Shown here: positions 25,709 to 33,724 of the stretch, piece after piece | Numbering within the stretch: the stretch's first letter is position 1 | Layout of the letters: each line of letters starts with the position of its first letter | NCBI GenBank assembly: GCA_030646295.1 | Contig: JAUSND010000015.1 | Location: forward strand, 62,001 to 126,000 | Direction: 5' to 3' | Length of the DNA: 64,000 bases | Origin: Moraxellaceae bacterium | Lineage (GTDB): Bacteria > Pseudomonadota > Gammaproteobacteria > Pseudomonadales > Moraxellaceae | Made by a program: the position numbers and the translations under genes | The notes under the pieces: model-generated | What the model was told of the DNA's origin: nothing | Seen by the model: only the letters and a program-made list of their open reading frames with translations | The model's database searches: none

Positions 25709-26182
25709 TCAGCGCCCGCGCTTGCGGCGCAGGTCGTGCTCCGTGTGCTGCTCCCAGAACCGCACCATCAGGATGTAGGTAAACGAGGCCGACCAGCCGA
25801 TCATGAGCAGGCCGGTCAGCGCCTCGACACCCGTCAACAAGCGGAAATTACCTACCGGGTAAACATCGCCCAGACCCAGAGAGGTATAGGTCACTGCCGA
25901 AAAATACAGGTAGTCGACCCAGCCTCCCTCCTTGTGCCCCATGAAGCCACCAAAACCGGATACCCCGTCCAGAAGGCTGTAGCACGCGGTGAACATCCAG
26001 ACCTCAACGGTATGCGCGGCAAACACCCCCAGAATCATGAACACCATGCGCTGGCGGGGATGCATGTGCAACCGGGGCAGCAGCTGGTCCGAGATCAGGC
26101 GCAGACCCTCGTAATGCACCAGCACGGTCAGCACCACCATGAGCACACAGATCATCATGGCGTAAACCAGCGTCATTTCCAT
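25709..26182 (-). CDS. Two-TM ion channel protein
   Basis: A 157-residue protein with an N-terminal helix, a second helix (QRMVFMILGVFAAHTVEVWMF), a pore loop and a final helix. The pore segment is YFSAVTYTSLGLGDVYP, matching the Ion_trans_2 potassium-channel pattern, but the filter reads TSLGLGD instead of TTVGYGD. It is probably a small cation channel. Its stop lies one base from the stop of the sensor kinase on the other strand. Confidence 0.85.
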   Translation of the reverse strand: MEMTLVYAMMICVLMVVLTVLVHYEGLRLISDQLLPRLHMHPRQRMVFMILGVFAAHTVEVWMFTACYSLLDGVSGFGGFMGHKEGGWVDYLYFSAVTYTSLGLGDVYPVGNFRLLTGVEALTGLLMIGWSASFTYILMVRFWEQHTEHDLRRKRGR

Positions 26183-26331
26183 TCGTCAGTCGCCCCTGCC
26201 CGGCATGGCCGTAAGTCACACACTTTTGATTATTGAACGCCGGCACATGCCTGTGGTGCCATGCGCTGCATCAACCACCCGACCTGCCTGCCTTGTGTTT
26301 ATTCATGCTACTGGCGACACGCAAAATTTGC

Positions 26332-26360
26332 TTGACAGAAACATGCCGTCGGAAAATCAT
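26332..26360 (+). promoter_or_regulatory. Promoter of cold-shock gene 1
   Basis: TTGACA at 26332-26337 is followed after 17 bases by AATCAT (26355-26360), a 4/6 match to the -10 box. The second cold-shock gene has the same TTGACA, exactly 29 bases before the same leader start. The rest of the 26183-26331 gap shows no gene. Confidence 0.7.
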
Positions 26361-26366
26361 CTGAAT

Positions 26367-26500
26367 GCATGCCGCACAGGCCGATAGTCACGCCTGCCAG
26401 TTCTAGCGTCCAGCCAGTACTCCAGTTTGTACTCCCTGTAAGGTCTCATGCACTCCGGGTTAACGCCCACATTTCTACTTTTTTTACAGGTAATTGCAAA
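26367..26500 (+). promoter_or_regulatory. Long 5' leader of cold-shock gene 1
   Basis: The 134-base leader shares blocks with the leader of the second cold-shock gene: GCATGCCGCACAGGC at its start, CAGTTCTAGC, and CCAGTACTCCAGTT. Long structured leaders of cspA-type mRNAs change fold with temperature and control translation, which is the likely role. A pyrimidine-rich tract and AGG precede the ATG. Confidence 0.65.
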
Positions 26501-26704
26501 ATGGCAACTGGTACCGTTAAGTGGTTCAACGACGCTAAGGGCTACGGCTTCATCACCCAGGACGACGGTGGTGATGATCTGTTCGCTCACTTCTCCGAAA
26601 TCAAGGCCGACGGCTTCCGTTCGCTCGCAGAAGGCCAGAAGGTCTCCTTCGATGTGACCATGGGTCAGAAAGGCAAGCAGGCTGCCAACATCAAGCCCCT
26701 CTGA
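26501..26704 (+). CDS. csp: CspA-family cold-shock protein 1
   Basis: A 67-residue single cold-shock domain that binds single-stranded nucleic acid and melts RNA structure. RNP1 is KGYGFIT and RNP2 is DLFAHF. The protein differs from copy 2 (32076) at only three positions (GYGF/GFGF and GGDD/GGED region). The 3' half of the two genes is almost identical in DNA, while the 5' half has many silent changes. It is monocistronic, with its own promoter, long leader and terminator. Confidence 0.96.
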   Translation: MATGTVKWFNDAKGYGFITQDDGGDDLFAHFSEIKADGFRSLAEGQKVSFDVTMGQKGKQAANIKPL

Positions 26705-26724
26705 GGCTGATCGGCAATCTGTAG

Positions 26725-26752
26725 AAAAAACCCGGCAATGCCGGGTTTTTTT
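26725..26752. terminator. Bidirectional terminator of cold-shock gene 1 and trxC
   Basis: Perfect 12-base arms AAAAAACCCGGC and GCCGGGTTTTTT enclose a three-base loop. It lies between two convergent genes and can serve both. The same element follows the second cold-shock gene. Confidence 0.95.
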
Positions 26753-26775
26753 ATACCTGTCCCCCGCCGTGACAA

Positions 26776-27210
26776 TCAGCCCAGATGCTGCTGCACCCAC
26801 TGCATGAATTGTGCTGGCGGCAACGCACCGGACATGCGCGCAATCTCGCGCCCCTGCCGGAAAATCATCAGCGTGGGAATGCTGCGAATGGCAAAGCGCT
26901 GTGCCAGCGCCGGCTCCGCCTCGGTATCCACCTTGGCCAGTTGCACCTGCGGCTCCAGACGCGCAGCCGCCTGCTCGAACACCGGCGCAAACTGGCGGCA
27001 GGGCCCGCACCATGGCGCCCAGAAATCCACGACCAGCGGCAGGTCACTGCCACTATGCGCATCAAAGGTGGCGGCAGTCAGGGCAACCGGCCTGGCGGCA
27101 AACAACGGCGCCTTGCAGCTGCCACAGACACCCCCCTCGGCAAGGCGGGCCACAGGCACCCGGTTCTTGCGGTGACAATGCGGACAGGCAATCAGCAGCG
27201 CATCAGACAT
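26776..27210 (-). CDS. trxC: Thioredoxin 2
   Basis: A 144-residue cytoplasmic disulfide reductase. The N-terminal zinc domain has CPHCH (about 9-13) and CGSC (about 29-32), which distinguishes TrxC from TrxA. The thioredoxin domain carries the active site FWAPWCGPCR near residue 68 and the cis-Pro loop SIPTLMIF. It is usually reduced by thioredoxin reductase and linked to oxidative stress. It is convergent with the cold-shock gene and shares its terminator. Confidence 0.96.
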   Translation of the reverse strand: MSDALLIACPHCHRKNRVPVARLAEGGVCGSCKAPLFAARPVALTAATFDAHSGSDLPLVVDFWAPWCGPCRQFAPVFEQAAARLEPQVQLAKVDTEAEPALAQRFAIRSIPTLMIFRQGREIARMSGALPPAQFMQWVQQHLG

Positions 27211-27297
27211 GACATGACTCCCAAACGTTTTCTACAAGATGGGGAGCACCTCGGGATTTGCAAGCCGGTCGAACGGGACGGTGTACGCCCCTCATCG

Positions 27298-28041
27298 TCA
27301 GAGCACCAGAAGCAAGCCGTCCCGCAACGGCAGCCAGCGGGCCTGCAAGACCGCCTTTTCATGCTGCCACCGCCCAATACACCCCTGCAGATCGGGCTCA
27401 GTAACGGCGCGCAGCAGCCATGCATCATGGTCGTGCCACTGGCCCAGCACCTCCTGCCCCAGTTCAAGCAGCACCAGCAGGGACGGTGATGCATGCCCCT
27501 GCGCCAGCAGCCGGTAGCGCAGGCGCTTGATTGCCAGCCGCACCTCATGCAGGTCCGGCGCAGGCTGCCGCAATTGTCGCCGCAGTTTCCGCCGCGCCTT
27601 CACCGACTCGCGCCGCATCTTTTGCTTCAGGCCGCGCCGCCGGCGCCGCGAGGGTACCGACAGGCACGCCACCCCATCGGCAGGCCAGACCGCGATCAGC
27701 CCGTCCAGACCGGGGCTGTCCATCAGGGCTTGCCGATCCCGCATCTGCTGCGCCTGCCGCGCAGCGGCCGCCACATGCATGCCGCTGCGCACCAGTTCTT
27801 CCAGCAACACCTCGTTATCGCGAAGGCTGTTTGTCTGCCGGAACACCCCGGCAGCAACATCCCGCAGCAGACCTGCCTGCCCTGAACGCGTCAGGGGACG
27901 CAGCAGCATACGCAACCGCCGCAGCACGACACGCATCTCGTGCAGGGACTCCGTGTCAGCGGGATCACCCAGCCGCTGCATCGCCGTCACCAGCAAGGCC
28001 CGCAGTGATCCAAGGTGAGACTGAAGCCGCTCTGCCGACAT
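27298..28041 (-). CDS. CHAD-domain protein
   Basis: A 247-residue helical, very Arg-rich protein. SLHEMRVVLRRLRMLLRPL near the N-terminus and DLHEVRLAIKRLRYRLLAQG in the second half are the two conserved His-bearing helices of the CHAD domain. CHAD proteins bind inorganic polyphosphate and often associate with polyP granules. There is no fused CYTH (triphosphatase) domain here. It lies upstream of trxC on the same strand, with an 87-base gap. Confidence 0.92.
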   Translation of the reverse strand: MSAERLQSHLGSLRALLVTAMQRLGDPADTESLHEMRVVLRRLRMLLRPLTRSGQAGLLRDVAAGVFRQTNSLRDNEVLLEELVRSGMHVAAAARQAQQMRDRQALMDSPGLDGLIAVWPADGVACLSVPSRRRRRGLKQKMRRESVKARRKLRRQLRQPAPDLHEVRLAIKRLRYRLLAQGHASPSLLVLLELGQEVLGQWHDHDAWLLRAVTEPDLQGCIGRWQHEKAVLQARWLPLRDGLLLVL

Positions 28042-28234
28042 ACACCCGTCCAGGAATGATCAATCCATGATTAAAGCCCAGTGACACGGTATTGTCTGTG
28101 CCATTCGACATCTTGTGCGATTGCGAAGCCCGCTGGATTTGCGCAGCATCAGCCAGCGATCACCACCATCCGCTCACCGTCGATTCACGATCAGCCAAAC
28201 GTTTGCCACCGCCTGCCAGCCCCGGAGCCTGCCA

Positions 28235-28903
28235 ATGATCACCGTTCACCACCTCAACAACTCGCGCTCGCAGCGTGTCCTCTGGCTACTGGAAGAGCTT
28301 GGCGTCCCCTATGAGGTCAAGCGTTATGAGCGCGACAGCAAGACCATGCTCGCGCCCGCCGCCCTGAAAAAGATCCATCCCCTCGGCAAGTCCCCGGTCA
28401 TTACCGATGGCGACATTACGGTCGCCGAATCCGGCGCCATCATGGAATATCTGGTCGGCAAATACGGGAACGGCACGCTGATCCCGGCGCCGGACACGGC
28501 AGAACGGCTGCGCTATACCTACTGGCTGCACTACGCCGAAGGCTCGGCCATGATGCCGCTGCTGCTCACACTGATTTTTTCGGAAATCCCCAAGGCCCCC
28601 ATGCCGTTTTTTGTGCGCCCCATCGTCAAGGGCATTGCCGACAAGGTGAAGGCGCAGTTTGTTAATCCGCAGCTGAGCCTGCATTTCAACTACATTGAAA
28701 GTGAACTGGGCAAGACGGCGTGGTTTGCCGGAACGGAGTTCACTGCGGCCGATGTCCAGATGAGTTTTCCGGTGGAGGCCGCAATGAACCGTGGCGGCAT
28801 CAGGACGTCACACCCGACGATGGCCGCATGGCTGCAAAAGGTGCAGGCCAGGCCGGCCTACCAGCGCGCCCTCGCCAAGGGCGGCCCGTATGACTATGCA
28901 TGA
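28235..28903 (+). CDS. Glutathione S-transferase
   Basis: A 222-residue cytosolic GST. The thioredoxin-like N-domain begins MITVHHLNNSRSQRVLWLLEEL, with NNSRSQ at the usual catalytic Ser site, HPLGKSPVI holding the cis-Pro, and VAESGAIMEYL the glutathione-binding ES motif. The helical C-domain has the GTEFTAADVQMSF signature. The start has GGAG 9 bases upstream. Its stop overlaps a possible upstream start (28900) of the next gene. Confidence 0.93.
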   Translation: MITVHHLNNSRSQRVLWLLEELGVPYEVKRYERDSKTMLAPAALKKIHPLGKSPVITDGDITVAESGAIMEYLVGKYGNGTLIPAPDTAERLRYTYWLHYAEGSAMMPLLLTLIFSEIPKAPMPFFVRPIVKGIADKVKAQFVNPQLSLHFNYIESELGKTAWFAGTEFTAADVQMSFPVEAAMNRGGIRTSHPTMAAWLQKVQARPAYQRALAKGGPYDYA

Positions 28904-28959
28904 GCATCCCCGCATCACCGCATGACCATGCACAAGCATCAAGGAAACGACTGAACAAC

Positions 28960-29760
28960 ATGCGTAACTGGCGCCGGCAACTTCTCATGACCCTGCTGCT
29001 TGGCGGCGTGGCGCTGCCGCTTTGGGCCGAAGAATCCCCTGACGATACCGACCGGCGCATCGCGGCCACCCGGTGGATTGGTGCCGGCGTGATCTCTGCC
29101 TGGGGACTGCTCAACTGGGACTATGGCGAGCAGTCCATGCATGCCACGTCCGAAGGCTGGTTTGGTGCCGACACCAACGAAGGTGGCGCCGACAAGATGG
29201 GGCACCTGTACACCAGTTACGTGATGACGCGTGCGTTTGACGGTCTCTACCGGCACTGGGGCGCAGAAGGAAAATCCGCCGCAAGAGACGCCGCCATTTC
29301 ATCACTGCTGATCACCGGCTTCATGGAACTTGGTGACGGCTTCAGTCCTTACGGCGTCTCCTACGAAGACATGATCATGAATGTGGCCGGCAGTCTGGTC
29401 GGCTACCAGCTGGCCACAAACGAGACCTGGGAGCGACGGCTCGACCTGCGCATGGAGTATGTACCCAGTGGCAGCAATGACCCGCTCACGGATTATGAGA
29501 ATGCCCGCTATCTGATGGCACTGAAACTGGACGGCTTCTCCGGCATGGCGCAAACACCGCTGAAATGGCTGGAGCTGCATGCCGGCTATTACGTGCGGGG
29601 TTTCGATGATCCCGCTGCCACTGACCACCGGATTGCCTATGTCGGTATCGGCATCAACCTCACCAGCATGTTCGAACGGGCCGGCTGGCACCGCACCTCC
29701 ACTTTCCTGCAGTACTATCAGGTTCCCGGCACCAGCGTGAGAGCCGAACATGAATACTGA
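28960..29760 (+). CDS. DUF2279 (YfiM-like) exported protein
   Basis: A 266-residue protein with a signal peptide (MRNWRRQLLMTLLLGGVALP, then WA-EE). The centre has the family core: NEGGADKMGHLYTSYVMTRA, ELGDGFSPYGVSYEDMIMNVAG. The C-terminal part has alternating beta strands and ends in YYQVPG. I choose the ATG at 28960 because it begins the signal peptide; an ATG at 28900 overlaps the GST stop and would add 20 hydrophilic residues. Envelope location likely, role unknown. Confidence 0.85.
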   Translation: MRNWRRQLLMTLLLGGVALPLWAEESPDDTDRRIAATRWIGAGVISAWGLLNWDYGEQSMHATSEGWFGADTNEGGADKMGHLYTSYVMTRAFDGLYRHWGAEGKSAARDAAISSLLITGFMELGDGFSPYGVSYEDMIMNVAGSLVGYQLATNETWERRLDLRMEYVPSGSNDPLTDYENARYLMALKLDGFSGMAQTPLKWLELHAGYYVRGFDDPAATDHRIAYVGIGINLTSMFERAGWHRTSTFLQYYQVPGTSVRAEHEY

Positions 29761-30469
29761 GCGGACACATGGCCCGCATGTAAAACGCAGCAAGCGTACC
29801 CTGCTGATTCCCCTGATCGCGGCCCTCATGACGGGCGGATTATTTGCCCTGTGGGCAACCGGCATGCTCGATTTCGCCACCATGAAGGCGCATCACGACC
29901 AGCTGGCTGCCCTGGTTGACGCATGGCCAGTCACCGCCGTCATCACGTTTTTTCTCGGCTTCGTGATTGCAACAGGGCTCTCCATTCCCGTCGCCACCGC
30001 CCTGTCATTGCTGGCCGGCTCACTGTTCGGGTTCGTCGAGGCCTTGTTGCTGGTGTCATTTGCCAGCAGCACCGGCGCCACTCTCGCCATGCTGTTGTCG
30101 CGCTATGTCCTGCGCGACATGGTGGAAAAACGCTGGCCCAGGCTTGTCGCCAGCACCAATCGCAAAATGGCACGCGATGATGTGTTCTACCTGCTGTCCC
30201 TGCGACTGGCGCCAACCCCGCCATTTTTCCTGGTGAACCTGCTGATGGGCCTTACCCGCATTCCGGCCGGGCGCTTCTTTCTGGTCAGCCAGATCGGCAT
30301 GTTGCCGATTGACCTGGTGTTTGTGAATGCGGGACGTGCACTGGCATCGGTCAGTTCGCCCGCCGATGTCCTGAGCGACGACATCCTGTTTGCCCTGCTG
30401 ATGGCCAGCCTGCTGCCATTGCTGTTGCGCTACCTGCTGCGGCATCGCACACCACACACGCCGCGCTGA
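29750..30469 (+). CDS. TVP38/TMEM64-family membrane protein
   Basis: A 239-residue inner-membrane protein with about five helices and the VTT/SNARE-associated core: GFVIATGLSIPVATALSLLAG, SFASSTGATLAMLLSRYVLRD, LRLAPTPPFFLVNLLMGLTRI in parts. Proteins of this DedA-related superfamily are linked to lipid scrambling and membrane homeostasis. It overlaps the DUF2279 gene by 11 bases, so the two are translationally coupled. A terminator follows. Confidence 0.9.
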   Translation: MNTERTHGPHVKRSKRTLLIPLIAALMTGGLFALWATGMLDFATMKAHHDQLAALVDAWPVTAVITFFLGFVIATGLSIPVATALSLLAGSLFGFVEALLLVSFASSTGATLAMLLSRYVLRDMVEKRWPRLVASTNRKMARDDVFYLLSLRLAPTPPFFLVNLLMGLTRIPAGRFFLVSQIGMLPIDLVFVNAGRALASVSSPADVLSDDILFALLMASLLPLLLRYLLRHRTPHTPR

Positions 30470-30481
30470 ATCACCGCCATG

Positions 30482-30510
30482 AAAAAGCCCCGCAACAGGC
30501 GGGGCTTTTT
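30482..30510. terminator. Bidirectional terminator
   Basis: AAAAAGCCCCGC and GCGGGGCTTTTT arms with a five-base loop lie between the convergent TVP38 and ComJ-like genes. Confidence 0.93.
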
Positions 30511-30535
30511 CATGCGGGAAACCGGTAGGGAACGA

Positions 30536-31003
30536 TCAGAACACCCCGGCCGTCAGCGGCAGGCCCTTCTGCAGCCCCCATCCATCCGACTTGAGTGCGG
30601 TTGCCTGCTCGATCCTGCCCTTGAGCAGCGTAAGAACGTAATAGACCTCCTTGCCCAGGCACACCTCATAGATCAGGGTGTAGTCACCCGCCTCGACATC
30701 CAGGCTGACCGAATACTCTTCGGCCGGCGAGAACAGGGTCAGTTCGGCAGGGTCGATGATCTCGAACGGCATCTGCACCGTGCGCTGGGCACTCTTGCTG
30801 GGCAGGAACTTCTCTGCCGTGCGCACCACCACATCCGCACCAAATTCCTCGTCCGACAGCGGATCCAGCAGGACCCGTCCCGGCAGCAACACCACGCCCT
30901 GCGCACGGTTACCCTCGCCCCACACCACCTCGTCTTCGCCCGCCGGCACGGACCTCAGTCCGAACGAGCTGTGGGTGATTTCCAGATCAAGTTTGCACTG
31001 CAT
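30536..31003 (-). CDS. Hypothetical beta-rich protein, weakly ComJ-like
   Basis: A 155-residue protein of alternating beta strands with no signal peptide. The order ITHSSFGL near the start, then MPFEI, and VSLDVEAGDYTLIYEVCLG recalls the ComJ family (inhibitors of the NucA nuclease in Bacillus), where SYHQF, VPFHV and FDLPKGDYQL occur in the same order. This is a weak pattern match by eye, not a family assignment. The start is the ATG at 31003 with GGAG upstream. No nuclease gene is adjacent. Confidence 0.55.
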   Translation of the reverse strand: MQCKLDLEITHSSFGLRSVPAGEDEVVWGEGNRAQGVVLLPGRVLLDPLSDEEFGADVVVRTAEKFLPSKSAQRTVQMPFEIIDPAELTLFSPAEEYSVSLDVEAGDYTLIYEVCLGKEVYYVLTLLKGRIEQATALKSDGWGLQKGLPLTAGVF

Positions 31004-31240
31004 GGCGTTGAAGGCTCCAGATGGGCAGAGGGGACACAGTTGTCCGGGCGGCAAGTCTAAATGACTCAAGCCCGCTTATGCCCGGTAATTTTTCTGAAGC
31101 CGCACCTTCTTAAATGGGTTTTGCATATACCCGGCAATCTACCGCGGCGGAACTAACCTTAAATTGCCCTGTACCAGAGTGAAATGCCGGGGTTTCCGGT
31201 CAGGACAAGGGAAATCCCATATCCCGGCAAGGAGACTGCG

Positions 31241-31801
31241 ATGAAACGCCTATTGAGGACTGCTCTGGCCGGGATCAGCCTGGTCATTGCCGCCGGACCA
31301 GCCGGAGCAGCAAGCTCCGGCAACAAGAACACTGCACAAAAAATCCAGGTGGCCAGCAGCGCCGCACCACCATCCGTCAGCAAGGACGCCACCATACTGG
31401 ACTGGCCAACCGCACCAGGCAGCAAGCCTGTCGTCCTGCGCCAGGGAAAGAATGGCTGGACCTGCCTCCCGGACAATCCGGGCACCCCCGGCCCGGACCC
31501 GATGTGCCTGGACAAGCAATGGATGAAGTGGATGAATGCCTATATGAGCAAAACCACACCCGCCATTGACGGAGTGGGCATTGCCTACATGCTGCAGGGC
31601 GGCAGCGACGCCAGCAACACCGACCCGTTCGCCGCCAAGCCAGCCCCGGGTGAGCACTGGGTAAAGGCACCGCCGCATATCATGGTGATTGCTCCGGGCA
31701 AGCTTGATCCGGCCATGTTCTCGTCCGAGCCACACTCCGGCGAGCACTGGATCATGTATGGCGGAACGCCCTACGAGCACCTCATGATTCCGGTGGAGTG
31801 A
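31241..31801 (+). CDS. Conserved exported hypothetical protein
   Basis: A 186-residue protein with a signal peptide (MKRLLRTALAGISLVIAAGP, AGA-AS). The mature part has features that recur in a conserved hypothetical family of proteobacteria: NGWTCLPDNPGTPGPDPMC, DGVGIAYMLQGGSDASNTDP, and a GTPYEHLMIPVE end. Two Cys in the first of these segments may form a disulfide. AAGGAG lies 6 bases before the ATG. The function is unknown. Confidence 0.8.
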   Translation: MKRLLRTALAGISLVIAAGPAGAASSGNKNTAQKIQVASSAAPPSVSKDATILDWPTAPGSKPVVLRQGKNGWTCLPDNPGTPGPDPMCLDKQWMKWMNAYMSKTTPAIDGVGIAYMLQGGSDASNTDPFAAKPAPGEHWVKAPPHIMVIAPGKLDPAMFSSEPHSGEHWIMYGGTPYEHLMIPVE

Positions 31802-31807
31802 CCCCGC

Positions 31808-31830
31808 AGAGCCCCGCAATGCAGGGCTCT
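31808..31830 (+). terminator. Probable weak terminator
   Basis: AGAGCCC and GGGCTCT arms 7 bases after the stop codon are followed by a short T-poor stretch (TCATT), so termination may be inefficient. Confidence 0.5.
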
Positions 31831-31838
31831 TCATTCGG

Positions 31839-31862
31839 CCCGGGGGCTTGCAAGCCCCCGGG
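31839..31862. repeat. Perfect 24-base GC-rich palindrome
   Basis: CCCGGGGGCTTG is followed directly by its reverse complement, with no loop. It lies between the exported protein gene and the cold-shock promoter. There is no T-run, so it may be a dimer-binding site or a cruciform-prone element rather than a terminator. Confidence 0.6.
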
Positions 31863-31922
31863 TTGCCCCCTCGTCAGCCATGGGCAGGAGAGCTGGCCGT
31901 GACACCGGCACTACAATGTTGC

Positions 31923-32075
31923 TTGACATAGCCCCAATACCTGTCAGTATGGCCCTCGCATGCCGCACAGGCAGAAATGATTCTTGTCAGTTCTAGCTCT
32001 CGCCAGTACTCCAGTTCTTAATTTCACCTGTTCAGTTTTCATGCATTCCTCTCTGTTTTAATAGGTGTTAAAGAA
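31923..32075 (+). promoter_or_regulatory. Promoter and long leader of cold-shock gene 2
   Basis: TTGACA at 31923-31928 is followed by a poor -10 region (CAGTAT or AGTATG). The leader begins at about 31958 with GCATGCCGCACAGGC, 29 bases after TTGACA as in copy 1. CAGTTCTAGC and CCAGTACTCCAGTT recur downstream in the same order. The shared blocks within otherwise diverged sequence suggest a conserved RNA element. Confidence 0.7.
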
Positions 32076-32279
32076 ATGGCTACTGGTACAGTTAAGTGGT
32101 TCAACGATGCAAAGGGTTTCGGCTTCATTACTCAGGATGACGGTGGCGAAGACCTGTTTGCCCACTTCTCCGAAATCAAGGCCGACGGCTTCCGTTCGCT
32201 CGCAGAAGGCCAGAAGGTCTCCTTCGACGTGACCATGGGTCAGAAGGGCAAGCAGGCTGCTAACATCAAGCCCCTCTAA
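32076..32279 (+). CDS. csp: CspA-family cold-shock protein 2
   Basis: A 67-residue cold-shock domain protein with RNP1 KGFGFIT and RNP2 DLFAHF. It is nearly identical to the product at 26501. From about codon 32 onward the DNA of the two genes is almost the same, including a stretch of about 60 identical bases, and similarity continues through the stop into the terminator. It has its own promoter, leader and terminator, so the two copies could respond differently through their leaders. Confidence 0.96.
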   Translation: MATGTVKWFNDAKGFGFITQDDGGEDLFAHFSEIKADGFRSLAEGQKVSFDVTMGQKGKQAANIKPL

Positions 32280-32299
32280 GGCTGATTAGCAATCTGTAG

Positions 32300-32327
32300 A
32301 AAAAACCCGGCAATGCCGGGTTTTTTT
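32300..32327 (+). terminator. Terminator of cold-shock gene 2
   Basis: It has the same 12-base arms (AAAAAACCCGGC and GCCGGGTTTTTT) as the element after copy 1, preceded by the same short CAATCTGTAG segment. Confidence 0.95.
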
Positions 32328-32379
32328 ATGGGCGCCAGAAACCTCGTAGCTGCCCGGCCACAGCGCCACACTCGCAACA

Positions 32380-32691
32380 CTACAGCAGCAGATTGAGCAC
32401 CGTCTGGGTAAAGCCGCTGCTGATGTCAAACCGCTTGCCGCCAAGAAAGCGGTTGAGCGCATTGCCAACCCACTCCCGCTCACAGCGAAAGTGCACCACC
32501 ACAAACGCATCCGGCTCCACACGATAGTCCACCTTCAGCCACAGCGGTGCTGCCTCGCCCTTCAGCTGCACCAGCATCGTCGCCATGTTTGATTTTGGCT
32601 CCACCTCAACTTCAATAACCTCACCGAAGTCTTCAAAGTACTTGTTGAGGTACATCTTGGCACCAAGGGAACGGATGGCGTCCAGCGGCAT
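32380..32691 (-). CDS. Small hypothetical protein
   Basis: A 103-residue alpha/beta protein (MPLDAIRSLGAKMYLNKYFEDFGEVIEVEVEPKS in parts) with no signal peptide. The first part resembles a short helix-strand module, and FVVVHFRCEREWVGNALNRFL follows. I choose the ATG at 32691 because GAGAG lies 8 bases upstream; a longer frame reaches 32760. No family recognised. It is convergent with cold-shock gene 2. Confidence 0.7.
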   Translation of the reverse strand: MPLDAIRSLGAKMYLNKYFEDFGEVIEVEVEPKSNMATMLVQLKGEAAPLWLKVDYRVEPDAFVVVHFRCEREWVGNALNRFLGGKRFDISSGFTQTVLNLLL

Positions 32692-32907
32692 CGAAACTCT
32701 CGCAATCACTAATAATAAAGACTGACGATAACGGACTGCCGGCATCTTGTCTCCCTGCACGGCTCCGTCTGCCGTCCCGGCACCAGCTGTCGGCCCGCGT
32801 CCTTATTTGTGATGGATCGCTCCGCTTGTGTCCGCAGGATTGTCATGACGGCGACTTATGATCAGAGCCATCAGGACACCCCGACAACAACAAGACAGGT
32901 GATGCCC

Positions 32908-33708
32908 ATGCCCCCACTCATTCGCCAGCTGCTGACCACACTGCTGCTTGCCCTGCCCGCAGGCATGGCTATGGCGCTACCCGCTCCCGCCGATTACCTG
33001 GCCACCCTGCAGTTTGACGGCAAGGACTGGTTTGACTCCGGCGAGCAGAATTTTCCGCAGCCTTACCGCTTCACGCCCTACGACAACGATGTCGAGCACA
33101 ACAAGGAAAACCTGGTGCGCTTCAAGATCGGCACGGGCGTGACCGGCACCGGCTCCACCGGCTGGGCCAACCGTGGCCCCAACGACCAGCGCCCGGCCGT
33201 GTATTTTCATCACGTGAACAGTGGCGGCTATGACGTTTACCAGTACTGGCTGTATTACGCCGATAACGACTGGCTGAACGATCATGAGCATGACTGGGAA
33301 AAGTATTTCGTCTATTTCCAGAACGGACTACCCACGCATGTACTGATCAGCCAGCATGATGGCCAGCAGATCGTCACGTGGTCGGCCATGCCCAAGGACA
33401 ACAACCGTCCGAAAATCGGTGTGGATGGTGGTGCCCATGCCATGAAGACCGGCAGCGAAGATGGCGTAAAAATCCGTTACAACGGCGAAGTCAGCAAGAA
33501 CAACGGCCGCCTCGATCAGGGCAGCGGCCAGACCATTCCCTGGATCATTTACTCCAATGACATTTTTCCTGGCGTAACGCCTTACACGCAATTGCCGGAT
33601 TATTTTTATTACGGCGATCCGGCGTACAGCACCAACTCCGCCGAATACGGTGATGTGCGTACCGCACCATGGTTGCGCAGCGAGTGGAATACGCCGCCAC
33701 TGCCGTAA
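32908..33708 (+). CDS. Secreted protein with NPP1/Vps62-like HDWE motif
   Basis: A 266-residue protein with a signal peptide (LLTTLLLALPAGMAMA-LP). The mature part has YQYWLYYADNDWLNDHEHDWEKYFVYF, then THVLISQHDG and VDGGAHAMKTGSEDG. The HEHDWE segment recalls the GHRHDWE heptapeptide of NPP1/NLP necrosis-inducing proteins and the HEGDWE motif of Vps62-like proteins. That is a motif resemblance, not a proven homology. I use the ATG at 32908 with CAGG 8 bases upstream. The product should be secreted or periplasmic. Confidence 0.75.
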   Translation: MPPLIRQLLTTLLLALPAGMAMALPAPADYLATLQFDGKDWFDSGEQNFPQPYRFTPYDNDVEHNKENLVRFKIGTGVTGTGSTGWANRGPNDQRPAVYFHHVNSGGYDVYQYWLYYADNDWLNDHEHDWEKYFVYFQNGLPTHVLISQHDGQQIVTWSAMPKDNNRPKIGVDGGAHAMKTGSEDGVKIRYNGEVSKNNGRLDQGSGQTIPWIIYSNDIFPGVTPYTQLPDYFYYGDPAYSTNSAEYGDVRTAPWLRSEWNTPPLP

Positions 33709-33724
33709 GCGCGGCAATGCTCAT

